Assembly: GCA_016927155.1 (NCBI GenBank)
Contig: JAFGNE010000096.1
Span: forward strand, 1 to 5,713
Length of the DNA: 5,713 bases
Source: Candidatus Peregrinibacteria bacterium
GTDB lineage: Bacteria > Patescibacteriota > Gracilibacteria > UM-FILTER-43-11
Direction: 5' to 3'
The position numbers were made by a program, and so were the translations under genes. Shown here piece by piece: positions 1-5,109 of this stretch. The notes under the pieces were generated by a model, which was not told the origin of the DNA, ran no database searches, and saw only the letters and a list, made by a program, of their open reading frames with translations. Within the stretch, counting starts at the first letter, position 1. Each line of letters opens with the position of its first letter.

Positions 1-76
1 ATGGCCCGCGCAAACGGTCAACCATCGGAGGGGCGGCACAGTTCTTTTACATCAAGCCAAAAGAAGCGACCTGTTA

Positions 77-101
77 TTCATCCCCCTTGCGGGGCGATGG
101 A
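77..101 (+). terminator. Hairpin, possible terminator of an upstream gene
   Basis: A stem of about ten pairs (one of them G-T, with one bulged C at 95) encloses a TTGC loop at 87-90. The core is CCCC pairing with GGGG. A T-rich stretch follows only about ten bases later (112-119), which is further than usual for a rho-independent terminator. It could equally be an incidental hairpin inside a coding end. Confidence 0.2.
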
Positions 102-117
102 TGGCGGATCTGTTCTT

Positions 118-153
118 TTGTTAATTGCCACTATTGATTTTTATTTCAAAATT
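118..153 (+). promoter_or_regulatory. Candidate promoter region of gene 1
   Basis: This AT-rich stretch has two weak -35-like words: TTGTTA at 118-123 and TTGCCA at 125-130. The first sits exactly 48 bases upstream of the gene 1 start, the same distance as the clear -35 of gene 2 from its start, but the hexamer 17 bases on (TTATTT) is a poor -10. The second pairs with CAAAAT at 147-152 at 16-base spacing. A promoter here is likely from context; the exact boxes are not secure. Confidence 0.25.
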
Positions 154-165
154 CTCAAAAAACCT

Positions 166-1047
166 ATGGATAACCCCTTGGACAAAATTCAGACAACATT
201 AAACGAACAACCCTCCGGTTCCGCGAATCTGGAAACGCTTGTGCGTAATTTACGCGAACGCCATGAAACAATGGGGCAAAAAGAGCAGGTTGTAGGAGAA
301 ACTGAGCAAAAAGCCATAAAAGGCGGCGGCGCGATGATCGCGGCAGCTTCCATGGCTACCATCCTCTCCCCTGCTCTTGCCTTTGCCGAGGAGGGCAAGG
401 GACTGATAGAGTCCGGAAAGGAACTATATCACGGTGCCAAAGCCGCCAAAGAACTGGCGGAAAAAGGCGCCGGCTGGTGGGATGGCATCGCCACCACGCT
501 TTCGGATTGGCGACTTCTTGTGGGGACACACTCGCCCGAAGGGGCAGTGGCGTTCGGATTCCTGTTCCTCGGCCTAGTCACAGCCACCGCGCTAGTAAAA
601 AAGGCAAACTTGAAAACATTTTTAAGCTCTCTTATCGCGGCGCGGGTCGCCGTACTCGTGGCCGAGCTCAGCGGGAACCAGGAGTATTTCTCTTACGCTT
701 GGGCAATCCCGCCTCTAGCCGTGGCGCTCACCTTAAAATGGTGGCGCGGCATAAGTGTTCTTGGATTCAGGAAAAATTTCCGCAACCTCTTCGCAAAAGA
801 AGAAAAAACGGCTCCCGCCATCAAAGAAGAGGATGAAGGCAGCGATGACGATGACGAGTCCGACGAGGGCGCCGAGGATGAGACAAAAACGCCTGCACCT
901 GCACCCATTCCATCTACCCCCACCCACCCTACCATGAACTGCCCCCATTGTGGGCAAACCGTGGAGCAAAAAAAACGATGTAACCAATGCGGAAAACCGC
1001 TAGACGACCGTCTTCCCCCCACAGACGAATGGGGGTTGGGGTTTTGA
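166..1047 (+). CDS. Four-segment membrane protein with C-terminal zinc ribbon
   Basis: I do not recognise a family; the protein is 293 residues from the start chosen here. Residues 1-50 are hydrophilic and contain LETLVRNLRERH (22-33), closely matching the N terminus of gene 2. Hydrophobic segments lie near 53-74, 125-146, 150-168 and 174-190. The positive-inside pattern (KK at 145-146, K191, and R/K at 202-211) puts both ends in the cytoplasm. Segment 1 ends in AFA-EE, like a signal peptidase site, so cleavage is possible. After the last segment come an acidic stretch (about 221-240), a Pro/Thr linker (241-256) and a zinc ribbon with C259-x2-C262 and C272-x2-C275. These four are the protein's only cysteines. 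The open frame reaches back to base 1, but the start at 166 is preferred. It aligns with the start of gene 2, both are preceded by AACCT, and AT-rich promoter-like DNA lies just upstream. A membrane scaffold or adaptor role is only a guess. Confidence 0.7.
   Translation: MDNPLDKIQTTLNEQPSGSANLETLVRNLRERHETMGQKEQVVGETEQKAIKGGGAMIAAASMATILSPALAFAEEGKGLIESGKELYHGAKAAKELAEKGAGWWDGIATTLSDWRLLVGTHSPEGAVAFGFLFLGLVTATALVKKANLKTFLSSLIAARVAVLVAELSGNQEYFSYAWAIPPLAVALTLKWWRGISVLGFRKNFRNLFAKEEKTAPAIKEEDEGSDDDDESDEGAEDETKTPAPAPIPSTPTHPTMNCPHCGQTVEQKKRCNQCGKPLDDRLPPTDEWGLGF
229..268 (+). repeat. N-terminal box, copy in gene 1
   Basis: Forty bases match 1180-1219 in gene 2 at 32 of 40 positions without gaps. 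They encode L-x-T-L-V-R-N-x-R-E-R-H. Several of the differences fall at third codon positions, as expected for a shared coding module under selection rather than a random repeat. Confidence 0.75.
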
Positions 1048-1062
1048 CCCCTTATTATTATA
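1038..1062 (+). terminator. Weak terminator-like hairpin at the end of gene 1
   Basis: GGGG (1038-1041) can pair with CCCC (1048-1051) around a six-base loop that includes the TGA stop, and a T-rich tail (TTATTATTATATT) follows. The stem is only four pairs, short for an efficient terminator. A competing hairpin, CCCCCA at 1016-1021 with TGGGGG at 1030-1035, lies just upstream. The position, directly before a strong promoter, favours some terminating role. Confidence 0.3.
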
Positions 1063-1091
1063 TTGACTTTTAATTAAAAATATTATATAAT
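1063..1091 (+). promoter_or_regulatory. Sigma70-type promoter of genes 2-3
   Basis: TTGACT at 1063-1068 and a perfect TATAAT at 1086-1091 are separated by 17 bases, the optimal spacing. Transcription would begin near 1098, leaving a leader of only about 13 bases before the gene 2 start, with no ribosome binding site. The -10 box forms the right half of the ten-base palindrome ATTATATAAT (1082-1091). Confidence 0.8.
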
Positions 1092-1110
1092 TAATCATTA
1101 CAAGCAACCT

Positions 1111-2250
1111 ATGCCTAAGTCCAATCTGGAAAAAATCAGGGAAGGATTACGCAAAAAACAGGCGGCGGAAAACCCCGATCTGGCAACACTTGTGCGCAAT
1201 TACCGTGAACGCCATAAGAAACCGAAACGTCGGGAAACCCAAGAACCGCCTAAAGAAGATCGGAAAGTTTCCGATTATTTTCGGGCTTATTTGGAAAACA
1301 ATGAACCACTGGCCAATAAAATCAAGATAATCAATAGAATCCTGTGGCTTTTAAACGGCCATTACGCGACGGAAAAAGCGGATAGGAGCAAGGACGAAAA
1401 AAAATTACTGGAATATTTAGGAATAGACTCTGACCATTTGGCAAAAATACTGGCGGCTATCGGGAAAGAATTGGGCAACACGGCCGCCGATGAACCGCGT
1501 GAAATAATCGCTTTGGCAAGAAAAATCGGGGAAAGAAAAAATGAAAAAGAAACATGGACAGCTGGTCAAATCCTATTAGCAAAAATTTTCGGTTTCAGCA
1601 ATGAATCGCTTAAAACAAAAGAATCACAAAAGACCGCGAAACAACAAATGCAAGATAGGCTGGAAAAATTTGACGCGTTGTTTTCCCGTTTCATTGAACT
1701 GCGCAGTTACCCCGAATGGGGCCAGCTTCAAAAAGTGCTGGAAGAGGCCCATAAAAACCCGAGTAAAAAGCGTGCTGATATCGCCCGCGAATACGGCATT
1801 ATCGAACAGCAGCCCAATTCCATCCGTTTTGATGAAGCCGTGCTGGCCAAACTGACGGGGGAACCCGTCACACCCGTGGCGCAAAAGGAACCGGTAACGC
1901 CAGCCCCCGTGCGGGAAACGGGGCCGAACCTGGAAGCCATCCGCGCGAACCCCAGTCTTATGCCTTACATTCTTGTCATCGAAAAAGCGGCAAAGATCAT
2001 AAATATGACCAAGGAGGATTATGAGCAGATTGGCAAAGATACCATAGGTAACAAATACGATGTCATGAGCTTGGTCAACCTCCATTCGGGCCGCCCTCTG
2101 GGTACGTGGTTACTTATTAATAAGGAAAAGGACCCTTTGGAAACCCTGGCTGAAGTTTACGGCGTAAAAACCACGGCGGCGCTGGAAAGGGAAATACGGT
2201 TGCTGGGAAATAGTCTCAATAAAAAATACCCCGGTTTAGCCGCCTTATAA
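1111..2250 (+). CDS. Cysteine-free helical cytoplasmic protein sharing the gene 1 N-terminal box
   Basis: I do not recognise a family. The 379-residue product has no signal peptide, no membrane segment and no cysteine, and is probably cytoplasmic. Residues 6-13 read LEKIREGL and residues 24-35 LATLVRNYRERH; the second motif is nearly that of gene 1, and the first recurs in short form in genes 1 and 6. A basic stretch follows (36-41). Two predominantly helical regions, about 50-250 and 273-379, are joined by a Pro/Thr/Val linker holding a doubled EPVTP (251-265). No catalytic motif is visible. The start at 1111 is the first ATG after a strong promoter and aligns with the N terminus of gene 1. 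The gap to gene 3 is 20 bases, so the two are probably co-transcribed. The shared N-terminal box suggests that this protein and gene 1 contact the same partner or each other. Confidence 0.85.
   Translation: MPKSNLEKIREGLRKKQAAENPDLATLVRNYRERHKKPKRRETQEPPKEDRKVSDYFRAYLENNEPLANKIKIINRILWLLNGHYATEKADRSKDEKKLLEYLGIDSDHLAKILAAIGKELGNTAADEPREIIALARKIGERKNEKETWTAGQILLAKIFGFSNESLKTKESQKTAKQQMQDRLEKFDALFSRFIELRSYPEWGQLQKVLEEAHKNPSKKRADIAREYGIIEQQPNSIRFDEAVLAKLTGEPVTPVAQKEPVTPAPVRETGPNLEAIRANPSLMPYILVIEKAAKIINMTKEDYEQIGKDTIGNKYDVMSLVNLHSGRPLGTWLLINKEKDPLETLAEVYGVKTTAALEREIRLLGNSLNKKYPGLAAL
1180..1219 (+). repeat. N-terminal box, copy in gene 2
   Basis: This is the partner of 229-268 in gene 1: 32 of 40 bases are identical, and the encoded motif is L-x-T-L-V-R-N-x-R-E-R-H. 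The rest of the two proteins is not similar, so this looks like an exchanged or retained module rather than duplication of a whole gene. Confidence 0.75.
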
Positions 2251-2251
2251 T
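2246..2251 (+). promoter_or_regulatory. Possible -10 box overlapping the stop codon of gene 2
   Basis: A perfect TATAAT overlaps the TAA stop of gene 2 and lies 19 bases before the gene 3 ATG, the same distance as the gene 2 -10 box from its own ATG. No TTG-type -35 is found at 16-18 bases upstream and there is no extended TG. Any independent transcription of gene 3 would be weak or activator-dependent. Confidence 0.25.
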
Positions 2252-2270
2252 TTTATAAATTCCATCCAAA

Positions 2271-3062
2271 ATGAATATCCGCCATTCCAGCATAGGGTTC
2301 ACCGGTTCGGACAGGGAAAACCGGTTGGCATACGCCAATGCTCCATCATCCGCACCCGCCGCACCCGCGGCAGGGGGAGGCGGTTTTATGAACACAATAA
2401 AATCGGCAGGAAGCAGAACATGGGGATTCCTCAAAAAGTCAAAAAATTTCATCTGGAAAGCTTCTTACCTCACCGGCGCGCCCTTCGTCTGGTGGGGCCT
2501 GAAAAAAACATGGGGCGCGGCAAAATTCGGCTGGGGGGTAAGCGAGGAAGTCGTCCACCGCGGCGTGGAAGGAGCGAAAGGGGTATGGAAAATGACGGGC
2601 GAAACCACATGGGAATTCGCCAAAGCCCCGTTAAGGGATATCAAAATAAGTTTATGGGACGTGCCGAAAGAAGTGTTTAAAGGTATTTTCCGTCTGCCTA
2701 TAGCCATAGCCAAAAGCCCCATGGAACTCGCGGGGGGCGTGCGGGAATCTTTGGGCGCCCTGTGGAACGGAGCGAAAGAAACGACAGGCAATTTGCTGGA
2801 AGGCAGGGTGTGGGATGCCATGAAAAGCACGCGGAAAATGGTTTGGACCGCGTTGGCCAAACCCATAAGCCGGCCTCTTTTGCCCATCATCAAGCCCATT
2901 TGGAATGTGGGCGCCGAAGTGGTCCATTCAAAAACCCAATATATCAATTCCCTCAACGCCGGCCGGAAGAAGTTCGCGGAAGGCGTCCGTGATTTTGTCT
3001 CCGGCATATTGGGGGGCGGTACCGCGGCAAAAGCGGAAAAAGCTCCCGCGGCGGCCCGTTAA
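2271..3062 (+). CDS. Trp/Lys-rich amphipathic-helix protein
   Basis: I do not recognise a family. The product has 263 residues and no cysteine. After a low-complexity N terminus (Ala/Pro at 22-34, Gly at 35-38), residues 40-250 alternate hydrophobic and Lys/Arg positions with frequent prolines. No stretch is long and apolar enough for a firm membrane segment. It has 13 tryptophans (about 5 percent), at 51, 62, 74, 75, 81, 88, 106, 114, 129, 165, 181, 192 and 211. Many spacings (7, 11, 15, 18, 36) put them on one helix face. A loose 11-residue rhythm with segments such as VEGAKGVW, NGAKETTG and LLEGRVWD recalls the lipid-binding repeats of apolipoproteins, perilipins and synucleins. Peripheral membrane binding is my inference. 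The start at 2271 follows gene 2 by 20 bases. An alternative ATG at 2388 (residue 40) has GGGGGAGG just upstream, though that purine run also encodes the glycine stretch. Confidence 0.75.
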   Translation: MNIRHSSIGFTGSDRENRLAYANAPSSAPAAPAAGGGGFMNTIKSAGSRTWGFLKKSKNFIWKASYLTGAPFVWWGLKKTWGAAKFGWGVSEEVVHRGVEGAKGVWKMTGETTWEFAKAPLRDIKISLWDVPKEVFKGIFRLPIAIAKSPMELAGGVRESLGALWNGAKETTGNLLEGRVWDAMKSTRKMVWTALAKPISRPLLPIIKPIWNVGAEVVHSKTQYINSLNAGRKKFAEGVRDFVSGILGGGTAAKAEKAPAAAR

Positions 3063-3081
3063 AATAAAGAAAAAATTAGGC

Positions 3082-3110
3082 TTGACACACAAAAATAAAT
3101 ATGCTAGGAT
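3082..3110 (+). promoter_or_regulatory. Extended -10 sigma70-type promoter of genes 4-5
   Basis: A perfect TTGACA at 3082-3087 is followed after 17 bases by TAGGAT at 3105-3110. A TG dinucleotide at 3102-3103 makes this an extended -10 promoter. Transcription should start near 3117, giving a leader of about 27 bases with no ribosome binding site. The gene 6 promoter has the same layout. Confidence 0.8.
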
Positions 3111-3120
3111 AACGTTCCTA
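3105..3120. promoter_or_regulatory. Possible operator over the -10 and start of the gene 4 promoter
   Basis: TAGGA (3105-3109) and TCCTA (3116-3120) form a perfect inverted repeat around six bases, covering the -10 box and the expected transcription start. A repressor bound here would block the promoter. The arms are only five bases and no regulator is encoded in the window, so chance is a fair alternative. Confidence 0.2.
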
Positions 3121-3143
3121 AGATATTTTAATATAATACAATA

Positions 3144-4007
3144 ATGTCTATCAATAAGCCTAATCCCATTGGTAACGCCTCTGAAGCGGAAATCGGAAAT
3201 CCAGAAAAAACCGCTGTCGTAGTTAAAAACCGTAGCGGCATAAGGATGCTTTTGGCCGCCTTGGGCGCTCTTGCCTTAATATCCGCCGCGGACCCTGCAC
3301 ATGCAAAAAGCTTAAAAGAGATTTTGTCCGGCTCTGACAATAAACCTGCGTCCAATAAACCTGCGTCTAAAGTCATAAAAACCGGCGGCTCCAAAGCCCC
3401 CGATAACACCGCGCTCCAGATCAAACAGATCCAGGAACACATTTGGGGAGTCGGTAATGTGCCGCCTCTTCCCATCCCGCCTGTGGACGGTTTCCTTGGC
3501 GGAAAGTGCAAAGATAAAGGTGAAAAATGTGGAGGAGGTTTGACTTGTAGCGCCACAACAGGCCGGTGTGAAGGCACGCAGGGTTCCATGCTCAGCTCCT
3601 GCCGCACACCCAAAAAGGCTGAAAAAGAAGGTGAAAATGATGTTACCGCCTGCGACGGGGAATTGGTGTGCACAAATAATCTGTGCATCCCTGACCCGGA
3701 CAAAAACAAGTCCGTTGAAGAACGGCTGAAAATATGCGTGGCTGAAAAAGACAGCCTTGTCACAGTCTCCAGTATGAATGAAAAACTGGCAAAAGAAACC
3801 CAAAAAGCCGCCGAAAAAGCCAATAAGGACTATTTGGTGTCCATGATCATCGCGGCTATCGGATCTATTTTGGGCGCCTTGGGCATGGCGGCCGGCGGGC
3901 TTATTGCCTGGTTAAGGGGCCGCAGGACCCGCGAAGATATAGAAGAAATCAAAAAGCTACTGGAAGAGGATGAAATTAGCGCGCAACCCGACGATGACGA
4001 TGAATAG
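3144..4007 (+). CDS. Membrane protein with cysteine-rich external domain and acidic cytoplasmic tail
   Basis: I do not recognise a family (287 residues). Residues 1-34 are polar. A hydrophobic segment (35-49) ends in AHA-K at 52-55, a good signal peptidase I site, so the protein is exported or N-terminally anchored. A Ser/Pro/Lys linker holds a doubled NKPAS, and VPPLPIPPV (106-114) leads to two cysteine modules: C122-x6-C129-x5-C135-x6-C142 and C153-x16-C170-x5-C176-x4-C181. The second half of each has the form C-x-G-x-L-x-C. A ninth cysteine is C198. A helical stretch (about 189-229) precedes a second membrane segment (230-257); RGRR at 258-261 then marks the cytoplasmic side, and the tail ends in DDDDE. 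The paired cysteines imply disulfides outside the membrane, perhaps a small surface or adhesion module. Gene 5 follows after 30 bases and is probably co-transcribed. Confidence 0.8.
   Translation: MSINKPNPIGNASEAEIGNPEKTAVVVKNRSGIRMLLAALGALALISAADPAHAKSLKEILSGSDNKPASNKPASKVIKTGGSKAPDNTALQIKQIQEHIWGVGNVPPLPIPPVDGFLGGKCKDKGEKCGGGLTCSATTGRCEGTQGSMLSSCRTPKKAEKEGENDVTACDGELVCTNNLCIPDPDKNKSVEERLKICVAEKDSLVTVSSMNEKLAKETQKAAEKANKDYLVSMIIAAIGSILGALGMAAGGLIAWLRGRRTREDIEEIKKLLEEDEISAQPDDDDE
3339..3368 (+). repeat. 15-base tandem repeat, two units
   Basis: Two adjacent 15-base units (3339-3353 and 3354-3368) differ at the last base only and encode NKPAS twice. They lie just after the signal/anchor region of gene 4. 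The near identity points to a recent in-frame duplication that lengthens the external linker. Confidence 0.85.
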
Positions 4008-4037
4008 GTAAGTTTAAGAATCTAACACAAATCCACC

Positions 4038-5048
4038 ATGTCAGCGGAAAAGAGGAAAAACACCGCGCGGAAGGCTCCGGCATCAAAGGCGAAAGGATCG
4101 CCGGAGAAACAGCTTGCCGAAGCCCACAAAATAGTAAGTGAAAACCGGGACAGTATAAAAGTGGTCCTGGTAGCTGCCGTGGCCGCCCTTGCCATAATTG
4201 CCGTAGGGACCCTAATGCGTCCCGAAGGGGCCGGCGGACTTCCCTCGCGCCCGTACGAACCGCCCACGGGGATGGTCGCCAGCGCCAAAGAACTGGTCGG
4301 CAAGTATTCAAAATCCCTGGAAGTCCATGAGGGTTCCGGCAATTTAGTTAAAACATGGCTCCTTAACGCTATCCCGGCCGATGAACCGCTGGTGGAAGTG
4401 ACGGCGGGACGGCAAAAAATCGTCCTGCGGGAAGGGTTCGCGGCCAAATACGGCCCCTGGTACCGGCATATGGAAAGCCTTGGTTGCCAGCCTCTCGTGA
4501 CAGAAGACCTGCGCACACAAACGCACCAAGGCAAATTATTCATCAGGCATTTGTTTGGAGGCGGCAAAGCCACCGGCCCCACATCCAGCCGGCACCTTGT
4601 GGGCTCGGCTGTGGATATTTCCCGCAAATGCCAAAACGGGAAAACCCCTTACGCCATCACAAAAAACTGGAGGGGAAAAAATACCATCCTTTTCGTCGAA
4701 GACGAAAAGGAGGTGAAAAAACTTTTGGCGGAACAGTATGCCGATGAAATGGCGCAACTCTCGGGCACTCCGGGTTACACGCGTGAGGCTTATTTGGATT
4801 GGCGCTACAAAACGGTTAAAAAAGAAGCCGAAGCCGGCCTGTACGGGGCTTACGACATAGGCATGGAAAGCGCTTACGAAAACGGGCTGGTCGGCGGATT
4901 CTGCGGCATCCGCGACGACTACGTCCATTTCCAGGAAGGTGAAACCGATTGCCGCCGCGGAAGTCCAAGGTGGGAAAAAGCGGTGCGGGGCATACGCCGC
5001 GCTATCTGGAAAAACGCCAATGGCCCTTCATGGAAACACAAAAAATAA
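4038..5048 (+). CDS. Membrane-anchored M15-type zinc peptidase (peptidoglycan hydrolase)
   Basis: This 336-residue protein has a basic cytoplasmic N terminus (1-39), one membrane segment (40-60) with no clear cleavage site, and an exported domain. The M15 signature is clear: SSRHLVGSAVD gives zinc ligands H186 and D193 (H-x6-D), and DDYVH gives the third ligand H297 with D294 three residues before it as the likely catalytic acid/base. R159 in VTEDLRTQTHQ sits where the family has its conserved SGYRS arginine. Known members are D-Ala-D-Ala carboxypeptidases/dipeptidases (VanX, VanY) or L-Ala-D-Glu endopeptidases such as phage T5 endolysin. The Asp at D294 resembles the endolysin group rather than the Glu of VanX. 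The D193-H297 gap of 104 residues is larger than the roughly 60 typical of the short enzymes, implying an insertion of about 40, much of it helical (about 221-268). Four cysteines (150, 198, 289, 305) could form two disulfides. The 30-base gap after gene 4 suggests joint transcription. Confidence 0.88.
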   Translation: MSAEKRKNTARKAPASKAKGSPEKQLAEAHKIVSENRDSIKVVLVAAVAALAIIAVGTLMRPEGAGGLPSRPYEPPTGMVASAKELVGKYSKSLEVHEGSGNLVKTWLLNAIPADEPLVEVTAGRQKIVLREGFAAKYGPWYRHMESLGCQPLVTEDLRTQTHQGKLFIRHLFGGGKATGPTSSRHLVGSAVDISRKCQNGKTPYAITKNWRGKNTILFVEDEKEVKKLLAEQYADEMAQLSGTPGYTREAYLDWRYKTVKKEAEAGLYGAYDIGMESAYENGLVGGFCGIRDDYVHFQEGETDCRRGSPRWEKAVRGIRRAIWKNANGPSWKHKK

Positions 5049-5077
5049 TTGACACCAAATTCCTTTTATGATAAAGT
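5049..5077 (+). promoter_or_regulatory. Extended -10 sigma70-type promoter of gene 6
   Basis: A perfect TTGACA at 5049-5054 directly abuts the stop codon of gene 5. After 17 bases comes TAAAGT at 5072-5077, with TG at 5069-5070 forming an extended -10. Transcription should start near 5084, with a leader of about 26 bases. AAGTA (5074-5078) and TACTT (5082-5086) form a short inverted repeat over the -10 and start point, comparable in place but not in sequence to that at the gene 4 promoter. Confidence 0.75.
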
Positions 5078-5109
5078 AAAATACTTCTATAAAATTAACT
5101 TTTAAGAAC

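Larger units (their letters stand above)
1..165. other. Upstream flank and AT-rich leader of gene 1
   Basis: All three forward frames are open at the left edge. One stops at 122-124, one at 135-137, and the third runs into gene 1. Any of the first two could be the last 40 or so codons of a gene that begins outside the window, but none has a recognisable domain. The base composition changes near 110: the first part is GC-rich, and 111-165 is AT-rich like the other promoter gaps here. I therefore read 1-110 as either the end of an upstream gene or its trailer, and 111-165 as the control region of gene 1. I do not count the 55 codons in frame with gene 1 as part of that gene. Confidence 0.4.

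Noticed and set aside
2..124. Possible C-terminal end of an upstream gene (stop at 122-124), or in the next frame (stop at 135-137)
   Set aside because: About 40 open codons at an edge is weak evidence, two frames compete, and neither shows a motif. Reported only as a possibility in the flank entry.
1..165. N-terminal extension of gene 1 starting at base 1
   Set aside because: The extension has no recognisable domain and crosses an AT-rich promoter-like stretch. The start at 166 aligns with the gene 2 N terminus and shares its AACCT context.
1015..1051. G-quadruplex near the end of gene 1
   Set aside because: Only two long G runs are present; four are needed.
1045..1077. Read-through of the gene 1 TGA as a sense codon (alternative genetic code)
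   Set aside because: Read-through adds only about ten codons, into the next promoter. All other genes fit the standard code and use TGG for tryptophan.
2465..3007. Reverse-strand open frame opposite gene 3
   Set aside because: It is antisense over a gene with regular amphipathic pattern, has no promoter, and is rich in Pro/Arg/Ser without a domain.
3128..3823. Long reverse-strand open frame opposite gene 4
   Set aside because: It lies antisense over a better gene with its own promoter, signal segment and cysteine pattern, and its translation shows no domain.
4022..4627. Long reverse-strand open frame opposite gene 5
   Set aside because: The + strand here encodes the M15 catalytic residues, so the reverse frame is a shadow produced by codon bias.
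4038..5048. Gene 5 as a phage SAR endolysin, making the window a lysis cassette
   Set aside because: The 39-residue basic segment before the membrane segment is unlike SAR endolysins, and no holin, spanin or phage structural gene is present.
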